Shown: piece after piece, positions 1 through 5,891 of the stretch | Layout of the letters: the number at the start of each line of letters is the position of its first letter | How positions within the stretch are numbered: the first letter of the stretch is position 1 | From: an uncultured Prevotellaceae bacterium | GTDB taxonomy: Bacteria; Bacteroidota; Bacteroidia; Bacteroidales; Bacteroidaceae | Assembly: GCA_947176655.1 (NCBI GenBank) | Contig: CAMWRK010000060.1 | Location: 1 to 10,425, forward strand | Direction: 5' to 3' | DNA: 10,425 bases | The notes under the pieces: generated by a model | Databases searched by the model: none | Told to the model about the DNA's origin: nothing | What the model saw: only the letters and a program-made list of their open reading frames with translations | Program-made: the position numbers and the translations under genes

Positions 1-1
1 C

Positions 2-658
2 TCCGGACACCGTGCCACCATAGCTGACAACTGCATACGCACATGGTTCTTCGTGCGCGACGTGGACACGCAGTATCACGGTCTCGTCGCGGCCCGACGC
101 CAATATTTCGACAGCATCGGTCTCACGACCGGCACGCACTACATATCTTCCACCGGCATAGGTGGCACCCCCTCAAATCCCAAGGCTCTCATACAGCTCG
201 GTGCCTACGCCGCAACAGGTTTTCTCTCCGAACAGCAGCGTTACCTCTATGCCCCCACCCACCTGAACCGCACCAGCGACTACGGCGTGACATTCGAACG
301 CGGAACGCTCATGCGTTACGGCGACCGCAACCATGCCTACATATCCGGCACGGCCAGCATAGACAACCGCGGGGAGGTGATGCACACGGGTGACATACGG
401 CAGCAGACTCTGCGCATGTGGGAGAACGTGGAGCAGCTGCTTGCCGAGGCAGGAATGACGATGGAACACTGTGCACAGATTATCGTGTACCTGCGCGACA
501 CGGCAGACTACGCCATCGTACGCGACATGTTCCGCCAACGCTTTCCGGACATCCCGACAGTCATAACCCTTGCCCCCGTGTGCCGCCCCACGTGGCTCAT
601 AGAGATGGAGTGCATCGCCATGCGCCAAGCTCATGCTCCCGAATACAGGGATTTCTGA
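2..658 (+). CDS. Rid (YjgF/UK114)-superfamily protein, FkbO/chorismatase-like, 5' end cut off
   Basis: The frame is open from base 2 with no stop, so the gene begins before the window and 218 C-terminal residues are visible. The visible N-terminal part (RTWFFVRDVDTQYHG, then AARRQYFDSIGL and a STGIGG motif) resembles the first half of FkbO/Hyg5-type chorismatases and related YjgF-like proteins. The second half is a recognisable Rid fold: HTGDIRQQTLRMWENVEQLL, an IVYLRD strand, and the closing CRPTWLIEMECIA, which matches the Rid signature ending in an E-(I/M)-E-x-I-A strand with an upstream Arg. Rid proteins hydrolyse reactive enamines/imines and FkbO-type enzymes hydrolyse chorismate; which activity applies here cannot be read from sequence alone. 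A cytosolic location is inferred from family. It runs directly into the ResB-CcsA gene on the same strand, which suggests co-transcription. GTG at 53 is an internal codon, not the start. Family call fairly sure, reaction unsure. Confidence 0.75.
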   Translation, partial: SGHRATIADNCIRTWFFVRDVDTQYHGLVAARRQYFDSIGLTTGTHYISSTGIGGTPSNPKALIQLGAYAATGFLSEQQRYLYAPTHLNRTSDYGVTFERGTLMRYGDRNHAYISGTASIDNRGEVMHTGDIRQQTLRMWENVEQLLAEAGMTMEHCAQIIVYLRDTADYAIVRDMFRQRFPDIPTVITLAPVCRPTWLIEMECIAMRQAHAPEYRDF

Positions 659-692
659 GCACACACCCCACACTACGCCACTTTCCCCGACA

Positions 693-1655
693 ATGCACGG
701 ATCTCTCCCATACCGCCGCCAAGCCCTGTGGCTCATGCACCTCAGCATGGTCATTGTCCTGTGCGGCGGCATCATCACACATTTTCACGGACAGCAGGGA
801 GACATCCGTCTCAGGACGGGCGAGACGACACATGAGTTCCTGTCACACGGACAGTGGGGCACCGTCATCCCCGAAACACTTCCTTTTCACATCACCCTCG
901 CAGACTTCCGCATAGAGCAGGATGACGTCGGGCACACGAACTACATCAGTACGGTCATCGTCCGCGGCCTGTCCGGCACAGACACCGTCTGCATAGCTAT
1001 GAACCGACCGCTCATCGTGTGCGGGTACCGCATGATACAGACCTCCTACGACGAAGATCTGCACGGCACGCACCTGTCGGTCATCAACGACCCCATAGGT
1101 ACCGGTACGGCACTCCTCGGCTACGGCCTCTTCCTCATGGCCGCCGCATGGCTGCTTGCCGGCAAGGCTGCCACGGCACTGAGACGCGACCGTCCACACA
1201 GCCTCGGCACGACAGAAAGACTGGCCGCTCTGTCAGTCACCGTCCTGTCGCTGCTCCCCCTAGTACCCCTTTTCACCGCACCGCTGCGCCCCATACTGCG
1301 TACGCCTCTGCTGTACATACACGTAGGCACCATCATGGCGGCATACATCCTGCTGGTTCTCTCCATCTGGCGGCGCAACTTTCTGGCGACGGCGACACTG
1401 CTGCTGGCAACAGGCATAGTTCTGGGATCCGTATGGGGAAGCATATCGTGGGGAAGCTACTGGAGTTGGGATCCCAAGGAGACATGGGCTCTGGTCACCC
1501 TGCTGCTCTACTCTCTGCCGCTGCACACACACCATGTTCCCATGCTGCGCCGTCCCTCCGTCTACCGCATTTATAGTACCCTATGCCTTCTTTCCCTGCT
1601 CATAACATATCTGGGAGTGAACTTTTTCATGCAAAGCAGGCACAGCTATCTGTGA
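693..1655 (+). CDS. ccsA: compact ResB-CcsA fusion, cytochrome c haem-attachment (system II) membrane protein
   Basis: System II cytochrome c biogenesis exports haem and ligates it to apocytochromes outside the inner membrane. Numbering from ATG 693 (320 aa): TM1 about 11-31; an outside ResB-like domain about 32-135 (GDIRLRTGE, LPFHITLADF, NRPLIVCGYRMIQTSYD); TM about 138-157, 178-196, 205-226 and 230-248; the haem-binding WWD segment about 248-265 (WGSISWGSYWSWDPKETW); TM about 265-278; last TM about 292-311. Histidines sit where the family's haem ligands are expected: H210 and H317 (YIHVG and RHSYL, flanking WWD), H278 in the helix after WWD, and H16 in TM1; this assignment is inferred by position. 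It is much shorter than classical CcsBA fusions of roughly 900 residues or more. The frame also has ATG 633, which would overlap the preceding gene by 26 bp; 693 puts a normal short cytoplasmic N-terminus before TM1. Further nrf- or ResB-type genes may lie upstream, out of view. Confidence 0.85.
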   Translation: MHGSLPYRRQALWLMHLSMVIVLCGGIITHFHGQQGDIRLRTGETTHEFLSHGQWGTVIPETLPFHITLADFRIEQDDVGHTNYISTVIVRGLSGTDTVCIAMNRPLIVCGYRMIQTSYDEDLHGTHLSVINDPIGTGTALLGYGLFLMAAAWLLAGKAATALRRDRPHSLGTTERLAALSVTVLSLLPLVPLFTAPLRPILRTPLLYIHVGTIMAAYILLVLSIWRRNFLATATLLLATGIVLGSVWGSISWGSYWSWDPKETWALVTLLLYSLPLHTHHVPMLRRPSVYRIYSTLCLLSLLITYLGVNFFMQSRHSYL

Positions 1656-1684
1656 TAGGAATAAAGGCGAAATACATACATACG

Positions 1685-1726
1685 ACAGACGGCATACACA
1701 CCACCCATGGTATGTATGCCGTCTGT
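1685..1726. terminator. bidirectional hairpin between convergent genes
   Basis: Arms at 1685-1702 and 1709-1726 are inverted repeats of 18 nt with one mismatch (14 perfect outer base pairs, ACAGACGGCATACA against its complement) around a 6-nt loop, ACCCAT. It lies 29 bp after the CcsA stop and 27 bp before the end of the convergent Bax-inhibitor gene, so it can serve both. There is no long T-run on either side (only ATTATA on the + side), so it may act as a roadblock, an RNA-stabilising 3' end or a Rho-aided terminator rather than a textbook intrinsic terminator. Confidence 0.75.
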
Positions 1727-1753
1727 ATTATACCGGATCAAAGGACTCTGCCG

Positions 1754-2482
1754 TCACTTCCTCTTGCCCAGAATGCGGAGCAGGTAGAGGAACAGGTTCA
1801 CGAAGTCCAGATAGAGCATCAGGCTGCCCATGAGGGCCAATTTGTTGGTCTGGTCGCTGACACCGGCATGCTGCGTCTGGAGCATCATCTGCTTTATCTT
1901 CTGCGTGTCATAGGCTGTGAGTCCTACGAAGAGGAGAACGCCGGCATAGTTGAGGACAGAGGCCATGACACTGTTCTGCCAGAACATGTTCACGAGTGTG
2001 GCGACGATGAGACCGACAAGAGCCATAACCAAGGCACGGCCTATGGCAGAGAGATCCCTGCGCGTGAAGTAGCCAAAGAGGGACATTCCGCCGAAGGTTC
2101 CGGCAGTAACAAAGAATGCCTGCGCTATGCTCTCTGCCGTATACAGCATGACGATAAAGGAGAGCGTCACACCGTTAAGTATGGCATAGGCAGCAAACAT
2201 CAAACCCGCCATCGTGAAGGACATCTTGTCCAGCCGCACGGTGAGGAACATCACCAAGGCTATCTCGGCAATGAGTAGCCCCCAGAACAGGCCGCTGTTG
2301 GCGGCCAGGGCATATACCCAGTTCTCGTTTCGCCCCACGATCATGGCCGTCAGGGCTGTCATCGTCAGTCCACATGTCATCCATGTGTACACATTGCGCA
2401 TGAGCACGGCAAAGGCATCTGTCCCTGCCACAGTACGACCCTTGTCGTAAGAGCCGTTGTCATAAGAATTGTTGTATTCCAT
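1754..2482 (-). CDS. Bax inhibitor-1 (BI-1)/YccA family integral membrane protein
   Basis: 242 residues with about seven hydrophobic helices from residue 35 to the C-terminus. Family landmarks: VYTWMTCGLTMTALTA (31-46), LNGVTLSF (102-109), GLTAYDTQKIK (187-197) and LYLDFVNLFLYLLRI (223-237). D192 and D226 lie in the two segments that carry the pH-sensing aspartate pair of the Bacillus YetJ structure. Members are proton-sensitive calcium leak channels (YetJ) or modulators of membrane proteolysis (E. coli YccA, an FtsH inhibitor); which role applies here is unknown. The first 15 residues are a hydrophilic N/Y/D/G run containing a small repeat (SYDNG, SYDKG). The gene starts 42 bp after the M16 peptidase stop with no promoter or terminator evident between them, so it is probably the second gene of that transcript. 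ATG at 2482 follows an A-rich leader with no clear Shine-Dalgarno, as is usual in Bacteroidetes. Confidence 0.93.
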   Translation of the reverse strand: MEYNNSYDNGSYDKGRTVAGTDAFAVLMRNVYTWMTCGLTMTALTAMIVGRNENWVYALAANSGLFWGLLIAEIALVMFLTVRLDKMSFTMAGLMFAAYAILNGVTLSFIVMLYTAESIAQAFFVTAGTFGGMSLFGYFTRRDLSAIGRALVMALVGLIVATLVNMFWQNSVMASVLNYAGVLLFVGLTAYDTQKIKQMMLQTQHAGVSDQTNKLALMGSLMLYLDFVNLFLYLLRILGKRK

Positions 2483-2524
2483 GATTCTTTCTATTAATTA
2501 AAGTTTATGTATGTCGATAATATG

Positions 2525-5347
2525 TCACTTCTCTTCCGGGAGCATCACCACGGTTATGCAGTTCCCGCTCTTCAGCATGGTCTTCATCACACGCCTTATG
2601 TCCTTCTGCGAGATGGCTGCCAGCGTGGGGAGATACCTGCCCTGCTCGTCCGTGCCGTGGCAGTACCATTCCTGCATGTAGGAGAGCCACGCACTGTTGC
2701 GGTTGCGGTTCTCGTCGAATGTCTTCTGCATGTACTGCCTGATGCGCTGCATGTACTCCGCCGGGATGCCCTCGCGTGCTACACGCTCCATTTCCTGGTG
2801 CATGACGGCAAGACAGGTGTCGTACATCTCAGGCTTGACGCTGCCCTGTATGCTGAGCACGTATTCCCAGTTGCCGTCGCCAGCCTCCCTGAGATAGCCG
2901 CCGACGCCAATCCCGTAGGAAGTTCCCAATTCCTCGCGTATGCTCTTCGTGTAGCTCATGTCCAGAGCCTGCCCCAATATGCTCATGGCAAGGTCGTCGC
3001 GCAAGCTCTTGCCCGGAGCCTTGGCGTGCAGCGTCACCACAGCAGCAGCAACGGGCTGTTCCATGACTGTCTTGTAAATGTTGGTGACATTGCCTTTACG
3101 CATCACCATGTCGGTATTGACCGGTTTGTCATTGCGTTTCACCACGGGCAATGCAGCCAGATAGCGGCAGCAGTATTCGGCCAGCGTGTCCTCGTCGAAT
3201 GTCCCGGCAAAAAGGAAGGTGAAGTCCGATGCATCGGCAAAACGGTCGCCCCAGATTTCCAATGCGCGGGCATAGTCCATGTCACGGAGATGCTCCTTGC
3301 GCAGGATGATGTTGCGCGGATGGCTGCCGTACATGGTGGAGCAGACACTGTCGGCGTAGATCTGCATTGGGTCGTTCTCCTTGCCCTGGAGCATGGTGTA
3401 ATGCTGCGCCAGCAGGTTCTGCGCTGCATCCGTGTCTGGCTGCAGGGGCATGAACTGAAGGTACGCGAGCTGCATCATTGTCTCCAGATCCTGCCGCGAG
3501 GAACCGCCTGCAATGTATTCGTAGCGGCTCCCCATGCTGCCCGAAGCCTGCGCCTGCTTACCGGCCAGCATCTTGCGCAAGTCGGTCTGCCTGTGTCCGC
3601 CCAGTCTGGAGACGGAACACAATTCGCCGGCCAACTTCAGCGTCAGCCAGTCGCCGCTGCCATAACGCGATGTACCGCCCGGGCTGAATGCCTGCATCAG
3701 TATCTCGTTGTCGTTATATGTCGTAGGCAGCATCACTACACGCACCCCGTTGGACAGGATCAGCTCCCTGCTGCCGGCATACTTTCCCGGGCGGCTCCGC
3801 ACTATGGTGCCCGGCTCGGGCATTTTCCCAAGCAAAGCCCCCTCGGCCACATCCTCCACGTATGCCTCCGCATGAGCCTCCATGCCGGCCTTTACGGCAA
3901 GAAGAAGGCTGTCGGCCTCCGGCTGTGCACAACCATCCTTGTCCGGGTTCATGGCCAGCAGCACCATGTTCCTGAGGTCGCGTGAGAACATGCGTGCAAA
4001 CATGGCGTTCACCTCCTCCAGCGTCACACCGGGCAGGATGCTCCTGTACGCCGCCACCTCGTCCTCCAGCGACACGATAGGCTCTCCGTGCAGGAAATTG
4101 TCGAGACACTCCTGGACAAACGCCTGGTTCTCGCGCTTGTTGCGGTTCTGGTAGCGCAGCTCCACCGACGACAGCAACTGAGCACGCATGCGATCCAACT
4201 CGCTCTGCAGGAAACCGTGGTCAAGAATGCCGCACACCTCCCTTACGGCAGCCGTGACGGCAGGATACGTCATACCCTCCTTGGGCACTACGTACAAATC
4301 GGTACACTTGGCCACCTTGGACAGGAGGAAATCGCCCTCATCAAGATAAGCCGCCAGGTACGGTGTCTCCGGACGGAGAAGAATCTCCTGCATGCGCGCC
4401 TCGAAAAGACCCTCGGCCATACCCTTCACCAGAGAATGGCGCAAGTACTCCACCGTATTCTTCCTCTCCTCCTCAGGCCACAGCGGCCTGTGCTTCTGCA
4501 TCAGCGACACCACGGCCATGGTCTGTTCCGGGTCGCGCTCCGCCACCACGATGGGATCCTCGTTGTCGTCCACCCCGTAGTATATGCGTTCGGCAGGATT
4601 CTCCGGCATGGTTATGGGCGAGAACATGTCGCGTATCGCAGCCTCCGTACGATCCACGTCTATGTCGCCCACCACGATGACAGCCTGAAGATCAGGACGG
4701 TACCAGCGGCAGTAGTAGTCGCGCAGAGCCTGATACGGGAAACTGTCCACCACAGACATCAGACCAATGGGCATGCGGTTGCCCGGACGGCTGTCCGACA
4801 TGAGGCGTGGTAGGCAACGGTCCAGCATGCGCATCTGCGCAGAGTTGCGCTGTCGCCACTCCTCGTGTATCACGCCACGCTCCTTGTCAATCTCCCCCTC
4901 CTCCAAGGCAAGGTCGCAGCTCCAGTCGTGCAGTATCAGCAGCACACTGTCCACAGTGGAGACACGCCCCGTCGGCACGTTGTTGATGTTGTACACCGTC
5001 TCGTCAATGGAGGTGTAGGCATTGAGCTGTTCGCCGAACTTCACGCCTATGCCCTCCAGATAGCGCAGTAGCGCATCGCCCGGATAGTGCGTCGTACCGT
5101 TGAAGCACATGTGTTCCAGAAAGTGCGCCAGACCGCGCTGGTGCTCCTCTTCCTGTACCGAACCCACCTTCTGCGCTATGTAAAAGTCGGCCTGTCCCGG
5201 CGTCTTCACATTGCCGCGGACATAGTAGGTAAGACCGTTCGGCAGACGCCCCTTGCGCGTAACGCTATCCTGCGCCAGCGGCTGCGCCACAGCAACAGCC
5301 ACGACAAGGCAAAGTGTCTGAATTGTCAGAATGACTCTATTTCTCAT
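2525..5347 (-). CDS. exported two-domain M16 (pitrilysin/insulinase) zinc metallopeptidase
   Basis: 940 residues. Residues 1-21 form a signal peptide (basic MRNR, a hydrophobic core, AVA|QPL as the likely cut site), so it acts in the periplasm or at the outer membrane. The N-terminal catalytic domain begins at LPNGLTYYV (35-43). It has the inverted zinc motif HFLEH (H75, E78, H79), then NAYTSIDETVYN (109-120), and the downstream glutamate pair E156 and E163 (KERGVIHEEWR), which supplies the third zinc ligand. The rest of the protein repeats the M16 fold without a second HxxEH, ending with a segment containing ELGTSYGIGVGG typical of the inactive partner domain. Two-domain M16 enzymes enclose and degrade peptides; the substrate here is unknown. 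Length and layout match the PqqL-like M16 proteins common in Bacteroidetes. The only convincing promoter upstream lies about 290 nt away (5640-5670). A Bax-inhibitor family gene follows 42 bp downstream. Confidence 0.93.
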   Translation of the reverse strand: MRNRVILTIQTLCLVVAVAVAQPLAQDSVTRKGRLPNGLTYYVRGNVKTPGQADFYIAQKVGSVQEEEHQRGLAHFLEHMCFNGTTHYPGDALLRYLEGIGVKFGEQLNAYTSIDETVYNINNVPTGRVSTVDSVLLILHDWSCDLALEEGEIDKERGVIHEEWRQRNSAQMRMLDRCLPRLMSDSRPGNRMPIGLMSVVDSFPYQALRDYYCRWYRPDLQAVIVVGDIDVDRTEAAIRDMFSPITMPENPAERIYYGVDDNEDPIVVAERDPEQTMAVVSLMQKHRPLWPEEERKNTVEYLRHSLVKGMAEGLFEARMQEILLRPETPYLAAYLDEGDFLLSKVAKCTDLYVVPKEGMTYPAVTAAVREVCGILDHGFLQSELDRMRAQLLSSVELRYQNRNKRENQAFVQECLDNFLHGEPIVSLEDEVAAYRSILPGVTLEEVNAMFARMFSRDLRNMVLLAMNPDKDGCAQPEADSLLLAVKAGMEAHAEAYVEDVAEGALLGKMPEPGTIVRSRPGKYAGSRELILSNGVRVVMLPTTYNDNEILMQAFSPGGTSRYGSGDWLTLKLAGELCSVSRLGGHRQTDLRKMLAGKQAQASGSMGSRYEYIAGGSSRQDLETMMQLAYLQFMPLQPDTDAAQNLLAQHYTMLQGKENDPMQIYADSVCSTMYGSHPRNIILRKEHLRDMDYARALEIWGDRFADASDFTFLFAGTFDEDTLAEYCCRYLAALPVVKRNDKPVNTDMVMRKGNVTNIYKTVMEQPVAAAVVTLHAKAPGKSLRDDLAMSILGQALDMSYTKSIREELGTSYGIGVGGYLREAGDGNWEYVLSIQGSVKPEMYDTCLAVMHQEMERVAREGIPAEYMQRIRQYMQKTFDENRNRNSAWLSYMQEWYCHGTDEQGRYLPTLAAISQKDIRRVMKTMLKSGNCITVVMLPEEK

Positions 5348-5361
5348 GCTGTATATTGTAT

Positions 5362-5466
5362 TTAATGCGTTATTGCACGACTTTCATACTGTGGATATAG
5401 CTCAAAACAATGTTCCATTAGCTTATCCGAAACAAAAACTTCAAAAAGCGGTTTGCTATATGCCAT
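5362..5466 (-). other. 34-codon ORF in the M16 leader, doubtful
   Basis: ATG at 5466 opens a 34-residue frame, beginning MAYSKPLFEVFVSDKLMEHC, that stops at 5362, 14 bp before the M16 start codon. The frame also stays open upstream of the ATG to about 5568. The peptide has no signal, membrane segment or motif I recognise. The position suggests a leader ORF translationally coupled to the peptidase, but in AT-rich DNA a frame of this length can easily arise by chance. Its base composition differs from the GC-richer neighbours, which fits either a remnant or plain spacer. Confidence 0.15.
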
Positions 5467-5535
5467 ATTTTGTTCCTTTTCAGTCCCGACAATTTCTCTC
5501 TCTGATCTCAGATGCAGGTGATGAAGCCGCTTTTT
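5443..5535. repeat. long-range inverted repeat in spacer
   Basis: AAAAAGCGGTTT at about 5443-5454 pairs with AAGCCGCTTTTT at about 5524-5535 (12 bp, with one G-U pair in + sense), enclosing about 70 nt that itself holds the near-palindrome TCTGATCTCAGA. On the + strand the right arm ends in six T, like a terminator; on the - strand the same T-rich arm belongs to the inner ORF. No promoter was seen on the + strand to make such an RNA. Confidence 0.35.
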
Positions 5536-5639
5536 TATTACGTCTTTTCTATAGCTTTTATATTTAGCTTAATACTTAAAGGATAAAAAGACCCGCCTTG
5601 TTCGCCGTCCTTCAGGGAGCGTGACGGATTCTGTAAGTG

Positions 5640-5670
5640 CAAAGATATATCTTTTATTTCAATACCACAA
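5640..5670 (-). promoter_or_regulatory. Bacteroidetes-type promoter pointing towards the M16 gene
   Basis: On the - strand the -7 element TATCTTTG (5647-5640) matches TAnnTTTG exactly. A TTG at 5670-5668 lies 20 nt upstream at the -33 position. Transcription should begin near 5635 and run towards the exported M16 peptidase. The -7 element overlaps a perfect 14-bp palindrome, AAAGATATATCTTT (5641-5654), which could be an operator or could be chance. It lies about 70 bp downstream of the FeoB-associated peptide stop, so it also marks the boundary between the two transcription units. Confidence 0.6.
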
Positions 5671-5738
5671 GTATCGTGTATCCATAATCCATTAAAGACT
5701 ACATTGACCGCATACCCTACTCTCTATGTATCAGTCCG

Positions 5739-5891
5739 TCAGCCATGACAACCGTCACAGCCACCGCAACGTCCGCAACCGCCACCACAGAATCCGCCAC
5801 CTGTCCCCCCACGCCTGAAGAAGCGTCGGTAGACCACATATAGCGCCGCAAGCAGAACGAGAGCTAGAAGCAATATACTCTGAATGTTCAT
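5739..5891 (-). CDS. FeoB-associated Cys-rich membrane peptide
   Basis: A 50-residue protein starting at ATG 5891, which overlaps the FeoB stop as ATGA, a classic sign of translational coupling. Residues 3-21 form one membrane helix (MNIQSILLLALVLLAALYVV), followed by a basic stop-transfer YRRFFRR (21-27) and a Gly/Cys tail with C35, C39, C42, C45 and C48 ending in CHG. This matches the FeoB-associated Cys-rich membrane protein family (Pfam FeoB_associated), found directly after feoB in many anaerobes. Its job is not established; the cysteines may bind iron or aid FeoB assembly (inference). A longer reading from 5963 would run through FeoB codons in another frame and is not needed. It is probably the last gene of the deaminase-feoAB operon, with no clear terminator hairpin after it. 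Confidence 0.88.
   Translation of the reverse strand: MNIQSILLLALVLLAALYVVYRRFFRRGGTGGGFCGGGCGRCGGCDGCHG

Larger units (their letters stand above)
5348..5635 (-). other. long AT-rich leader or spacer upstream of the exported M16 gene
   Basis: No convincing gene lies between the M16 start (5347) and the FeoB-associated peptide (ends 5739). On the - strand the stretch follows a good promoter and would form a 5' leader of about 288 nt. It holds, in transcript order: a GC-rich block at about 5591-5630 that can fold (CCGTC pairs with GACGG; CGCTCC with GGA..GCG) and then a run of five T at 5589-5585; AT-rich DNA; an inverted repeat (5443-5535); and a 34-codon ORF ending 14 bp before the M16 ATG. 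The T-run is not directly preceded by a stable right arm, so termination there is uncertain. It could be a small RNA plus spacer, an attenuated leader, or decayed sequence. Confidence 0.35.

Noticed and set aside
1583..2278. 231-codon + strand frame after ccsA
   Set aside because: It overlaps the end of ccsA, runs through the hairpin and is antisense to the BI-1 gene; its composition is that of a shadow frame.
2507..3985. 492-codon open frame on the + strand
   Set aside because: It is antisense to the exported M16 peptidase, His/Val/Leu-rich in the way of a shadow frame, and has no motif or promoter.
5331..5567. 78-codon + strand frame in the spacer
   Set aside because: It begins inside the M16 signal-peptide coding region on the opposite strand, has no promoter, and shows only the hydrophobic/aromatic content expected of AT-rich DNA.
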